DNA from: Flavobacteriaceae bacterium NBU2977
Lineage (GTDB): Bacteria; Bacteroidota; Bacteroidia; Flavobacteriales; Flavobacteriaceae
DNA length: 64,000 nt
NCBI GenBank assembly: GCA_019931105.1
Contig: JAIOUW010000001.1
Coordinates: forward strand, 62,001-126,000
Direction of reading: 5' to 3'
The notes under the pieces were generated by a model, which saw nothing but the letters and a program-made list of their open reading frames with translations, was not told the origin of the DNA and did not search any database. Position numbers and translations under genes: made by a program. Shown piece by piece: positions 42,325 through 51,262 of the stretch (position 1 is its first letter; every line of letters begins with the position of its first letter).

Positions 42325-43371
42325 TTGGAGCCAAAAAAGAACACTGACACAAAAAATATTTCAAAGGTTCAGGAGAAACGTAAATCATCTCTCACTGAAG
42401 AAACACTCGTCGAAGCAATTCTCACCGGTGACCGAGCGGCTTTGGCAAGGGGAATTACGCTGGTTGAAAGTACCCAGGCCGAACATCATAAAAAAGCCAA
42501 TTTTTTGCTCGAGCAGTGTCTGGCAAAAAAATCCGATAGTATTCGAATTGGTATTACCGGTGTACCCGGCGTGGGCAAAAGTACCTTCATAGAGGCCTTT
42601 GGCAAACACCTTACATCGATAGGAAAAAAAGTGGCCGTTCTGGCCATCGACCCCACAAGCGCCCAAAGCAAAGGGAGCATATTAGGAGACAAGACCCGTA
42701 TGAACGAACTGGTCAAAGACCCCAACGCCTTTATACGACCTTCCCCCTCCAGTGAATCGTTGGGCGGCGTAGCTCGTAAGACCCGGGAAACAATGATCCT
42801 ATGCGAAGCTGCCGGATACAATGTCATACTTATTGAAACCGTGGGTGTAGGGCAAAGTGAAACAGCCGTACACAGTATGGTCGATTTTTTTCTGCTCTTG
42901 AAACTGGCCGGGGCCGGTGACGAACTTCAAGGCATCAAAAGGGGTATTATCGAAATGGCCGACGCCTTGGTCATCAATAAGGCCGACGGGGCGAATCGAA
43001 AAGAGGCGCATAGGGCGCAGACCGAGTTTAAAAAAGCATTGCACCTGTATCCGCCCAAGTCGAACGGGTGGATACCAAAAGTCTTGACTTGTTCGGCCTT
43101 GGAAAAAACCGGTATTACCGAGATTTGGAATATGATTCTAGAATTTGTTGCCCTCGCGAAAAAAAAGGGTCATTTCATTTCGAACAGAAAGAAACAGAAC
43201 CAAAGTTGGTTGTTGCAGACCATCGACGAAAGGTTGAAACAAGTTTTTTATTCAGATCCGAAGAACAAAAAACGCCTTGAAGAGTTGATGAACGACGTCA
43301 AGACGAACAAAATTTCCCCTTTTCAGGCCGCTGAAAAGTTATTAAGGGCCAACGAAAAAGAAAAGTCTTAA
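42325..43371 (+). CDS. meaB: Methylmalonyl-CoA mutase-associated GTPase MeaB (ArgK family)
   Basis: 348 residues from the TTG at 42325, two bases after the preceding stop. P-loop GVPGVGKST, then LAIDPTSAQSKGSILGDKTRM, the signature region FIRPSPSSESLGGVARKTRE, ETVGVGQSE and the NKAD guanine motif NKADG. MeaB protects and reloads adenosylcobalamin-dependent methylmalonyl-CoA mutase. The mutase itself is not in the window; the B12 adenosyltransferase at 12493 serves the same cofactor. Confidence 0.93.
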   Translation: MEPKKNTDTKNISKVQEKRKSSLTEETLVEAILTGDRAALARGITLVESTQAEHHKKANFLLEQCLAKKSDSIRIGITGVPGVGKSTFIEAFGKHLTSIGKKVAVLAIDPTSAQSKGSILGDKTRMNELVKDPNAFIRPSPSSESLGGVARKTRETMILCEAAGYNVILIETVGVGQSETAVHSMVDFFLLLKLAGAGDELQGIKRGIIEMADALVINKADGANRKEAHRAQTEFKKALHLYPPKSNGWIPKVLTCSALEKTGITEIWNMILEFVALAKKKGHFISNRKKQNQSWLLQTIDERLKQVFYSDPKNKKRLEELMNDVKTNKISPFQAAEKLLRANEKEKS

Positions 43372-43405
43372 AACGCTTAACTTTGACCAACGGTAAATTC
43401 TTTTG

Positions 43406-44365
43406 ATGAGTCTTATTACACAAAGCTTACTTTCCGTAGTGGTACCCCTCTATAATGAGGAGGACAATGTGGAACTGCTGACCGAAAAAATCCATGAAAG
43501 TTTAACGGGATACAATTACCAGATTATCTATATCGATGATTTTTCAAAGGATAATACCCGTCAGGTCGTTAAAACAATGAACGACAAAAAGGTTCATCTG
43601 ATCGAGCTCAAAAAAAACTATGGTCAAAGTCTTGCCTTAGCGGCCGGTATCGACTATGCCGAGGGCGAGTTTATCATCACCATGGACGGCGACCTGCAAA
43701 ACGACCCCAGCGATATACCACAGATGTTGAATTATGCCGTAAGCGATGAATACGATGTAGTCACAGGAATACGCCAAAAAAGAAAGGATTCGCTAGTAAA
43801 AAAAATCCCGTCAAAAATTGCCAACTTTTTGGTTCGCCGTGTGACCAAACTGGATATAAAGGACAATGGCTGCGCATTGAAAGTCTTTACCAAGGATATT
43901 GCCAAAGATCTCAACCTTTATGGCGAGATGCACCGTTTTATAACATTGTTGGCCCATCTAGAAGGCGCACAGATCAAACAAGTGCCCGTAAAACATCACG
44001 CCCGCCATGCCGGGGTTTCCAAGTACGGTCTTGAGCGCGTTTTTAAGGTAGTTGCCGACATGATGCTTTTGCTCTTCATACGCAAGTACTTTCAAAGGCC
44101 CATACATCTTTTCGGTATTTTTGGGTTCCTTTTGATATTGCTCGGCGTTCTGATAAATGTTTACCTGCTTTTCGTAAAATTTTATTTTGGAGAGGATATC
44201 GGCAATCGACCCTTGTTGATATTCGGACTCATGTTCATTCTCGCAGGCATTCAGCTATTTACAATTGGCATTGTCATGGAACTTTTGATACGCACCTATT
44301 ATGAGTCTCAGAACAAAAGACCGTATCGCATCAAAAAAGTGACCGTTGGTGGCAAATCGTCGTAA
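43406..44365 (+). CDS. Membrane glycosyltransferase family 2 (DPM1/GtrB-like)
   Basis: 319 residues from the ATG at 43406 (a TTG one codon before is possible). An N-terminal GT2 domain: VVPLYNEEDNVELL, YIDDFSKDNT, and MDGDLQNDPSDI as the DxD-containing donor site. Then ELYGEMHRFI-type acceptor segment (NLYGEMHRFI) and two C-terminal membrane helices. This is the layout of enzymes that place a sugar on a polyprenyl phosphate carrier. It overlaps the next gene by 20 bases. Confidence 0.9.
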   Translation: MSLITQSLLSVVVPLYNEEDNVELLTEKIHESLTGYNYQIIYIDDFSKDNTRQVVKTMNDKKVHLIELKKNYGQSLALAAGIDYAEGEFIITMDGDLQNDPSDIPQMLNYAVSDEYDVVTGIRQKRKDSLVKKIPSKIANFLVRRVTKLDIKDNGCALKVFTKDIAKDLNLYGEMHRFITLLAHLEGAQIKQVPVKHHARHAGVSKYGLERVFKVVADMMLLLFIRKYFQRPIHLFGIFGFLLILLGVLINVYLLFVKFYFGEDIGNRPLLIFGLMFILAGIQLFTIGIVMELLIRTYYESQNKRPYRIKKVTVGGKSS

Positions 44366-45239
44366 AAAGCTCATCAGCATTTTGAAAATCGCCATCAGTG
44401 CGATACTCGTCTATTTTATTTTTACAAAGGTCGATTTCGCCGAAGTATGGACCATACTTAAAAGAACGAATCCTTTTTACTTCTTTTTGGCCGCCATTCT
44501 TTTCGTTCTGTCAAAGATGATCGCGGCCTTTCGCCTTAACCTTTACTTTCATCGGTTAAAAATATTCCTGACCCAAAAAAGTAATTTGAAGCTTTATCTT
44601 TTGGGCATGTTCTACAATCTTTTTCTTCCCGGGGGAATCGGTGGAGATGCTTATAAAGGCTATTTGATCAAAAAGAAATTTGAGGTAAGTACCAAAAAGG
44701 TAATATCGGTTTTGCTGTTGGACAGACTCAGCGGATTGCTGCTTCTCTTCGTATACGCCTGCATATTGGCGACAGTTGTAGACAATCAAGATCTTCAGGG
44801 GCTCAGGCCTTGGTTCGTTGTGGCCATTCTTTTAAGTATCATATCGTTTTGGCTACTTAACAGAAGGTTTTTCAAGGATATGCTTCCAGTATTTTGGATG
44901 TCTTTTTTGCACTCGGCAATCGTGCAATTGGCGCAATTGGCCAGTGCCTATTTTATCTTGAAATCCTTGGGGATCGTATTGGACACTATCGCTTATCTAT
45001 TCATATTTCTGGTATCTTCCATTGTGTCCGTAATACCTCTAACCATTGGCGGTATAGGTAGCCGCGAAGTTACTTTTTACTACGGGGCGACCTTGTTCGG
45101 CTTGGACCAAACGAGTTCAATAAGTATAAGTATGGTCTTTTTCTTTATATCAGCGCTCGTTTCTTTTCTAGGAATTTATTACCATTTCAAGAAAGTTGAC
45201 TTAGATGTTAAGGCCGGTAACAATGAAACCAAGAATTAA
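44346..45239 (+). CDS. YbhN/UPF0104-type membrane protein (lysylphosphatidylglycerol-synthase TM-like)
   Basis: 297 residues, about seven to eight membrane helices, with the family motif FLPGGIGGDAYKGYLI near residue 95 and SVIPLTIGGIGSREVTFYYG near 235. The domain matches the flippase part of MprF/LPG synthase. Alone, such proteins are suspected lipid-linked sugar or lipid translocases. Start TTG at 44346 (or GTG one codon later), overlapping the GT2 gene by 20 bases, so the two are translationally coupled. Its stop overlaps the stop of the convergent GT39 gene. Confidence 0.82.
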   Translation: MVANRRKKLISILKIAISAILVYFIFTKVDFAEVWTILKRTNPFYFFLAAILFVLSKMIAAFRLNLYFHRLKIFLTQKSNLKLYLLGMFYNLFLPGGIGGDAYKGYLIKKKFEVSTKKVISVLLLDRLSGLLLLFVYACILATVVDNQDLQGLRPWFVVAILLSIISFWLLNRRFFKDMLPVFWMSFLHSAIVQLAQLASAYFILKSLGIVLDTIAYLFIFLVSSIVSVIPLTIGGIGSREVTFYYGATLFGLDQTSSISISMVFFFISALVSFLGIYYHFKKVDLDVKAGNNETKN

Positions 45240-46894
45240 TAAATATGCACCAAATGCATCTTGTTAAGCACTTTTTTTCTTTTGGCAGGATCCAAGAATT
45301 TGGCTTGAAGACGGGTAATCCTAAATTGCTTTTCGGTGAACTGCCGATCCCAATCGAAGCCTGATTCGTGCAGTTGCTTTAATTCCTCTTCGTTGGCATA
45401 AACCCAAACATCTTGTTTATCCTTTAATTCTTCCAAAGAAAGAATCCGTACCGGTCGTTTATTATAGAAATCGAGTGCCCAAGTATATCTTTCCGATACT
45501 TTATAAATGCCATCCACCGGAATATCGTTCTCGGCAATAGTGTTCGCCATGGTAGAGCCGGCCTGGTACTTCAACAAATTAGGATAAAAATGGAGGTTTA
45601 AAACTGCATTCAACAGTAACGAACTACAAACCGCTACCGTTATTATTCGAAAATAGTATGCCTCACGGATCAGACAATAATAAATGATAATGGCACCCGC
45701 AGCCAACACTGCAAGGTAGACCAAAGGGCCGTTAAACGGAAAGACATAAAAACAGATCAATGTCGAGGCAACAAAGACCACAGCAAGTATAAAATACTGA
45801 ATGCCCAAAAAAATCTTCAACTGTTTTATTGAGCCGTTATTACCTAGACGGTAGATGAATGAAGCCGTAAGCACGGCAAACAAAGGAATTACAATATTCA
45901 AATAATGTGGCAGCTTAAACTGGGCAAAACTGATGATCGTAAAAATCAGGGTGATTCCGCCAACGGTCAACAACTCTTTATCAAGGGACTTTCGAAATTT
46001 TTCGTTTACAAAGACCTTGATCTTTGTAAAATAGGCCAAAACTCCCAGGACCGTCCATGGTAAAAAGACCCAAAGAAACGTATGGAAAAAGAAAAAATAA
46101 TCGCTACTGTTCTTACCAATTCCCTCACCACTCATACGCTCAAAACTCTGCTCCCAAAAAATGAAGAAAATACCGCTTCTGTTTCCCCTTCCCCTTATGA
46201 TTTTTTCGGGATGCAAATCGAACTGATGATAATAGGCAAAGAGCATCGGGGCTATGGTAATCGCAAAGATTATTAATGCGGCCAACACTTTCCAATTAAA
46301 AAGGACATTAAAATTTCTACTATATGCCAAATGACAGATCAAGGGAAGGCCGATTACCACCAATGCTATCTGGCCTTTGGTGGAAAAAGCGATTCCGGCG
46401 GCGAAAGCCCCAAAAAGAACATTTTTTAAACGCTGTGTTTTTATATAGGCCGCCAATTGCCAAATGGCCAAAATAGTGAAGCCCGTAAGAACGGCATCGG
46501 TACGAACATCGATTGCGGAAAGTACAATGGTCTGGGCGGTCAAGAAGATCAACGACGCCAACTTACCTACATCTTTGTTATAAAGTAATTTTCCCAGCCC
46601 AAAGCAGCTATAGGCACCCAACAGGGTTGCCAAAATTCCAGGGATTCGATAAGCCCAGTCGTGAATGCCGAAAATCTTAAAAGACAGTGCCGCGAGCCAA
46701 TAGTGCATATGAGGTTTGTCCAAATACTCTTCAGTACCTTTAAAAAGGCTCAAGAAGTCATTCTCCTGGACCATGCGCATGGCCATCACCGCAAATTGCG
46801 CAGAATCGTTCTCGAACAGCGTCACGAACATTCCGGCACTGTAAACCAGAAAGGTCAAGAACAATAAAAACCAATACCTACGGTTAGAAATCAT
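45236..46894 (-). CDS. Membrane glycosyltransferase family 39 (ArnT/PMT-like)
   Basis: 552 residues from the ATG at 46894, which overlaps the PAP2 stop by four bases (ATGA); an upstream in-frame start 16 codons earlier lies inside the PAP2 gene and is less likely. First periplasmic loop: ENDSAQFAVMAMRM ... YLDKPHMHYWLAAL, the ArnT/PMT catalytic loop with the acidic residue and KPxxxYWL. About eleven helices follow. Family members move a sugar from a polyprenyl phosphate to lipid A or to protein. Confidence 0.88.
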   Translation of the reverse strand: MISNRRYWFLLFLTFLVYSAGMFVTLFENDSAQFAVMAMRMVQENDFLSLFKGTEEYLDKPHMHYWLAALSFKIFGIHDWAYRIPGILATLLGAYSCFGLGKLLYNKDVGKLASLIFLTAQTIVLSAIDVRTDAVLTGFTILAIWQLAAYIKTQRLKNVLFGAFAAGIAFSTKGQIALVVIGLPLICHLAYSRNFNVLFNWKVLAALIIFAITIAPMLFAYYHQFDLHPEKIIRGRGNRSGIFFIFWEQSFERMSGEGIGKNSSDYFFFFHTFLWVFLPWTVLGVLAYFTKIKVFVNEKFRKSLDKELLTVGGITLIFTIISFAQFKLPHYLNIVIPLFAVLTASFIYRLGNNGSIKQLKIFLGIQYFILAVVFVASTLICFYVFPFNGPLVYLAVLAAGAIIIYYCLIREAYYFRIITVAVCSSLLLNAVLNLHFYPNLLKYQAGSTMANTIAENDIPVDGIYKVSERYTWALDFYNKRPVRILSLEELKDKQDVWVYANEEELKQLHESGFDWDRQFTEKQFRITRLQAKFLDPAKRKKVLNKMHLVHIY

Positions 46895-47460
46895 TGGGGA
46901 AATTTCTGTTGCGCAAATATATACAACTTTGAGGCAATCCAACTTAGAAAGAGTCCGAGAAGCCCCCCAGTAAGGACATCAAGCGGAAAATGCACCCCGA
47001 TGTAAATGCGGCTATAGGCCATCAAAAAAGCCCAAGCCATCAATAAAAACCCTATGTAGCGCAACTTGCGCCTCAAGACCGCCGTGAAGAAAAAAGCAAT
47101 GGCAAAAGAATTGGCGGCATGAGCCGAAAAATAGCCGAACTTACCCCCACAGGTATCCTTCACCAATCGCATCAACAAGTTCACTTCGGGATCGTAACAA
47201 GGTCGAAGGCGCTGTACCCCATACTTGAAAAAATCGGCCAGGCCGTTTACGGCCACCACTAAAACGATTGCACTCAAAATGACCCAAAGCGTTTTTTTTG
47301 CCCCAAAATAGCGATGGGTCAAAAGAATCAACAAAATGTAAATCGGGATCGAGCTGAACTTGTTGGTGACGAACATCCAAAAACCGTCCCAAGAAGGGTT
47401 TCCCAAATTATTGAGAAAGAGAAACAGTTCTTTATCGTAACGGATGAGTTCTTCCCACAT
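46891..47460 (-). CDS. PAP2-family membrane phosphatase
   Basis: 189 residues from the ATG at 47460 (TTG at 47469 also possible). The three PAP2 motifs are present: KYGVQRLRPCYDP (K-x6-RP), FSAHAANSFA (SAH with catalytic His), and SRIYIGVHFPLDVLTG (SR-x5-H-x3-D). About five membrane helices. Typical substrates are undecaprenyl pyrophosphate, lipid A 1-phosphate or phosphatidate. It lies between the small gene at 47466 and the GT39 gene, overlapping the latter by four bases. Confidence 0.92.
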   Translation of the reverse strand: MWEELIRYDKELFLFLNNLGNPSWDGFWMFVTNKFSSIPIYILLILLTHRYFGAKKTLWVILSAIVLVVAVNGLADFFKYGVQRLRPCYDPEVNLLMRLVKDTCGGKFGYFSAHAANSFAIAFFFTAVLRRKLRYIGFLLMAWAFLMAYSRIYIGVHFPLDVLTGGLLGLFLSWIASKLYIFAQQKFPQ

Positions 47461-47465
47461 AGCGG

Positions 47466-47693
47466 TCAATCTTCATATCGTGCCACCTCCCTGTCATAAA
47501 AATCGGTCGCGGCTTGAATCAGATTGGCGGTCTCGCCTTCAAGATCGTCCTCATCTTCCTTGGAAAAATCCTCGAACCATGTTACCTCATCATTTTCCAA
47601 ATTGATGATAAAACGCGGATATTCGGTATGGACGATGAATATGGCCTCGGGAAAATCGGTATTGTCCCCCAGAATGAATTTAGGTAACTCCAT
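47466..47693 (-). CDS. Conserved small acidic protein (75 aa)
   Basis: 75 residues, acidic (FSKEDEDDLEGETANLIQAATDFYDREVARYED). The start MELPKFILGDNTDFPEAIFIVHTEYPRFIINL looks like a compact beta-then-helix domain that I have no name for; it appears as a conserved unnamed protein in Flavobacteriaceae. It overlaps the MATE gene stop by 14 bases and ends a few bases before the PAP2 start, so all three are in one transcription unit. No signal peptide. Confidence 0.7.
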   Translation of the reverse strand: MELPKFILGDNTDFPEAIFIVHTEYPRFIINLENDEVTWFEDFSKEDEDDLEGETANLIQAATDFYDREVARYED

Positions 47694-49056
47694 CGGTAAT
47701 CAGTTTTTTGGTCAAATAATTGAATCGAATATACAACATAATCGCCGAGGCCGTCAAACCCGATAATAAGCCAATCCAAATACCCATGCTTTTAAGTTCG
47801 GTCTCTAGGCCTAAATAATAGGAGATGGGGAAACCGATCAACCAATACGCGATAAATGTTATAAAGGTAGGAACCTTTACATCTTGTAGACCCCGCAGGG
47901 CGCCCAAAACAACAACTTGAATACCGTCTGAAATCTGAAAAAATGCAGCTATCAAAAGTAATTGGGCCGTAAGGCCGATCACCTCGGTATTGTCGGCCAG
48001 GTTGATGGCATTGTCGAGGTCGAGATACAGGGACGGAAACCAATATCTACCCAAAAGAAACCAGACCGCAAATACGATTTCGATCAAGACGGTCAGTAAA
48101 AATATCGAATGTGCAATGCGACGTAAAGCCTTATAATTTTTCAAACCCTTTTGGTTGCCGACCCGGATCATTGCGGTCACACCCAGCCCCATACCGAACA
48201 TAAACGTCATACTCGCCAAGTTCAGGGAAATCTGGTTGGCCGCCTGCGGATTCTTTCCCAAAATTCCGCTGAGCCAGATGGCCGCCGTGAATATGGCAAC
48301 CTCAAAGAACATCTGCAATGCCGAAGGAAAGCCCAAATTTATGATCTTTCGCATCACTTTCTTTTCGATTTTCTTAAGGTCGAAACCGGTAACATAGTCA
48401 TGGAACTTTCTTTTATTCTTCAGTATGAGCCAAATGTAAGCGACCATCATGCACCTCGCCACCAATGTGCCGATCGCGGCCCCTACGATTCCCAATTTTG
48501 GAAATCCGAAAGACCCGAAAATCAATAAATAGTTCAGGGTGATGTTCACAACGTTTGCAATAATGGTCGCGTACATCGGGTATTTTGTTTGTGAAAGTCC
48601 TTCAGAAAATTGCTTGAAGGCCTGAAATATGATCAATGGCACCAGCGAAATAGCGACCAGATCAAGATAGGGCATTGCCAATTCGACGACCTCTTGCGGC
48701 TGGTCCATTAAATACATCAACGGTTTGCAAAACAATATCGCCATCAACAATAACAAGCCTAAAATAGTGCATAATACAAGGCCGTGCTTCAAGGCACTTT
48801 TTGCGTTGGCCTTGTTACCGGCACCATCGGCCTCGGCAACCAATGGTGTAATCGCTGTCGAAAATCCGATTCCCAATGACATGGCAATAAAAACAAAACT
48901 GTTGCCAAGGGATACCGCGGCCAGTTCTGCCGTACCCAATTGCCCCACCATGATATTGTCGGCCAGCTGTACAATCGTGTGGCCCAACAATCCCATGATT
49001 ACGGGAAGGGACAGCTTCAAGTTATAGCGGAATTCTTTGGTATAATTTTTCAACAA
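47680..49056 (-). CDS. MATE-family multidrug/cation antiporter
   Basis: 458 residues with twelve membrane helices and two homologous halves, each with the MATE pattern: LSLPVIMGLLGHTIVQLADNIMVGQLG in the first, NLGFPSALQMFFEVAIFTAAIWLSGILG in the second. It exports drugs or other organic cations using a sodium or proton gradient. The start is TTG at 49056; there is no ATG nearby. It is 30 bases downstream of mazG on the same strand and leads into the small protein/PAP2/GT39 run. Confidence 0.93.
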   Translation of the reverse strand: MLKNYTKEFRYNLKLSLPVIMGLLGHTIVQLADNIMVGQLGTAELAAVSLGNSFVFIAMSLGIGFSTAITPLVAEADGAGNKANAKSALKHGLVLCTILGLLLLMAILFCKPLMYLMDQPQEVVELAMPYLDLVAISLVPLIIFQAFKQFSEGLSQTKYPMYATIIANVVNITLNYLLIFGSFGFPKLGIVGAAIGTLVARCMMVAYIWLILKNKRKFHDYVTGFDLKKIEKKVMRKIINLGFPSALQMFFEVAIFTAAIWLSGILGKNPQAANQISLNLASMTFMFGMGLGVTAMIRVGNQKGLKNYKALRRIAHSIFLLTVLIEIVFAVWFLLGRYWFPSLYLDLDNAINLADNTEVIGLTAQLLLIAAFFQISDGIQVVVLGALRGLQDVKVPTFITFIAYWLIGFPISYYLGLETELKSMGIWIGLLSGLTASAIMLYIRFNYLTKKLITDGVT

Positions 49057-49086
49057 GGTCGCCTGTCTTTAAATGAAAATATCGAT

Positions 49087-49887
49087 CTATTGTTTTGAGC
49101 TTGATTCTTGAATTTGAGCTTTTTTGGCCTCCTCCCAAAATACATCCATTTCGGCAAGGGTCATTTCTTTTAACGATTTTCCGATCTCCTTCGCCTTGCT
49201 CTCCAAATACTGAAAGCGCCTTATGAATTTTTTATTGGTACGTTCCAAGGCATTCTCGGGATCAACGTTCAAAAACCTTGCATAATTTATCATTGAGAAC
49301 AGTACATCGCCGAACTCCGATTCCATTTTTTGAGCATTGCCTGAATTGACCTCGTTTTGAAGCTCGGCCAATTCTTCCTGTACTTTTTCAAAAACTTGTT
49401 CGGGTTTTTCCCAGTCAAACCCAACGCCCGCAACTTTGTCTTGAATACGGTTGGCCTTTACCAAGGCCGGCAACCCGACCGGAACCCCCTCGAGTACACT
49501 TTTCTTACCCTCCCTTAATTTTATGTTTTCCCAATTCTGTTTTACATCCTCTTCATTTTCAACGGTTACGTCGCCGTAGATATGCGGATGTCGATTGATC
49601 AATTTTTCACAGATATCGGTGCAGACATCCGCAATATCAAAATCATTGGTCTCGGATCCGATCTTGGCGTAAAAGACAATATGCAACAGCAAATCGCCCA
49701 ATTCTTTTTTGACTTCCTCAAGGTTATTTTCCAAAATGGCATCGCCAAGTTCGTACGTTTCTTCGATCGTCAAGTGCCTCAGTGTCTGCATGGTCTGCTT
49801 TTTATCCCATGGGCACTGCTCGCGCAGCTCATCCATCACGGTCAACAGACGGTCAAAGGCCCTCAATTTTTCTTCCCTAGTGCTCAT
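49087..49887 (-). CDS. mazG: Nucleoside triphosphate pyrophosphohydrolase MazG
   Basis: 266 residues with two MazG domains. First: CPWDKKQTMQTLRHLTIEETYELGDAI and EVKKELGDLLLHIVFYA with the EExxE...ExxD metal-binding residues; second: VQEELAELQNEV and EFGDVLFSMINYARF. The enzyme hydrolyses (d)NTPs and (p)ppGpp-related nucleotides to the monophosphate plus pyrophosphate. No signal; cytoplasmic. In many Flavobacteriaceae it lies next to def and the DUF5606 gene; here those are ~13 kb away (63141-64000), which suggests an insertion between them (recollection, not a search). Confidence 0.94.
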   Translation of the reverse strand: MSTREEKLRAFDRLLTVMDELREQCPWDKKQTMQTLRHLTIEETYELGDAILENNLEEVKKELGDLLLHIVFYAKIGSETNDFDIADVCTDICEKLINRHPHIYGDVTVENEEDVKQNWENIKLREGKKSVLEGVPVGLPALVKANRIQDKVAGVGFDWEKPEQVFEKVQEELAELQNEVNSGNAQKMESEFGDVLFSMINYARFLNVDPENALERTNKKFIRRFQYLESKAKEIGKSLKEMTLAEMDVFWEEAKKAQIQESSSKQ

Positions 49888-50233
49888 TACATGAATTTGG
49901 GCAAAAGTACAAATCTAGCATCGTAGACCGCATTGCATTATTTAGTATTTTAGGAGGAATAAAAATCAGATGACCGATACCATTAAAATCTGCTTGTCTT
50001 TTTCCCGCTTTATCGCTACTATACCACTGTTTACGATTATTGCTGCGGTGGCACAGCCGTGGATAGCTTTCTTGAACACATTGCTATTTCTACTTTTAAA
50101 AGAGACACGGTCTACCAGCCCCAAAAACACATCGAATCCCCAAATTGATCCCCTAATAATAAACCTAATGTAATTGCAAGCTATCGTCAAAGATAATTCT
50201 ATAAAAAACGAACCGACAAAACCAATATAAACG
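49888..50233. other. Intergenic region between mazG and the DUF3500 gene
   Basis: 346 bases without a convincing gene. A plus-strand frame of 67 codons at 49970-50173 and a minus-strand frame of 74 codons at 49966-50190 overlap each other fully; neither matches a family I know. AGGAGG occurs at ~49951, but 12 bases before the plus ATG, too far for a normal ribosome site. It lies at the left border of the accessory-looking block. Confidence 0.35.
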
Positions 50234-51256
50234 ATGCATAAACTTTACTTTTTGTCACTATTATTCATACTTACCACTGTTAATGCCGAAGCTCAGGATA
50301 TATCCGATAAGGCAAATGCCTTTTTGAATTCGCTCAGTAATGATTTAAGGGAACAGGCACATTTTAAACTTGATGATGCCGAACGTTTTAATATGAACTA
50401 TGTGCCCATGCCCCGAAAAGGACCCACTTTTTATCAATTCAACGAAGCTCAAAAAACCGCGGCCTTGAATTTACTGAAAGCCTCTTTGAGCGAAGAAGGT
50501 TTCGAAAAATCGTCGGAAATCATGGCTCTTGAAAAAGTGCTCCGTATCATCGAAAACAACGATGACGACAAAATGCCAAGCGGAAGACCTCGAAGAGATC
50601 CTTTGAACTACCACCTCACCATTTTCGGTGACCCGGCACCCGACCAACCATGGGGATGGCGCTTCGAAGGACACCATCTTTCCTTGAATTTCACATCGGC
50701 CGATAGCAGGATCGTATCTTCCACACCTACTTTTTTCGGAACCAACCCGGGAATTGTAAGAAGTACCGAGTTCAAGGGAAAAGAGGTCTTAAAAGAGGAA
50801 TCCTATTTGGGTTTTGCGCTGATCAATTCGATGGACGACGAACAATTAAAAATTGCCCAAATTGCCGATCAGGCCCCTCGCGATGTGATTACCTTGACCA
50901 AAAGAAAAGTTAGCCATATCGAACCCTATGGAATCTCATACAAGGAGATGAACGAAGATCAGCAGGAGCTCTTGACCCAATTGGTACAAGTCTATATCGA
51001 TAACTATCAAAAAGATTTCGCTGCAGATTTTGCCGACCGAATCGTAAAGGCTGGTTATGAAAACCTACATTTTGCATGGGCCGGAAGCCTTAGTTACGGG
51101 TTTGGGCACTACTATCGTATTCAAGGGCCAATGCTCCTCATTGAATTCGATAACACACAGAACGATGCCAATCATGTGCACACCGTGGTAAGAGACCTTG
51201 AAAATGATTACGGTGAAGATATGTTGAAAGCGCATTATGAAGAACATCACAAATAA
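50234..51256 (+). CDS. Exported DUF3500 protein
   Basis: 340 residues with a signal peptide (residues ~1-20, ending NAEA). The mature part matches DUF3500: YVPMPRKGPTFYQFNEAQKTAALNLL, FGDPAPDQPWGWRFEGHHLSLNFT with a His pair, FFGTNPGIV and later YGLSYKEM-type YGISYKEMNEDQQELL and RIQGPMLLIEFDNTQNDANHVHTVVRD. The conserved His, Asp and Asn-rich C-terminus suggest metal binding. No enzyme activity is established. It is followed seven bases later by the sugar isomerase-like gene. Confidence 0.85.
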   Translation: MHKLYFLSLLFILTTVNAEAQDISDKANAFLNSLSNDLREQAHFKLDDAERFNMNYVPMPRKGPTFYQFNEAQKTAALNLLKASLSEEGFEKSSEIMALEKVLRIIENNDDDKMPSGRPRRDPLNYHLTIFGDPAPDQPWGWRFEGHHLSLNFTSADSRIVSSTPTFFGTNPGIVRSTEFKGKEVLKEESYLGFALINSMDDEQLKIAQIADQAPRDVITLTKRKVSHIEPYGISYKEMNEDQQELLTQLVQVYIDNYQKDFAADFADRIVKAGYENLHFAWAGSLSYGFGHYYRIQGPMLLIEFDNTQNDANHVHTVVRDLENDYGEDMLKAHYEEHHK

Positions 51257-51262
51257 AGAAAA

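Noticed and set aside
49966-50190. Overlapping short frames on both strands in the mazG-DUF3500 gap
   Set aside because: Hydrophobic, fully overlapping one another, no ribosome site at a workable distance, no family recognised.
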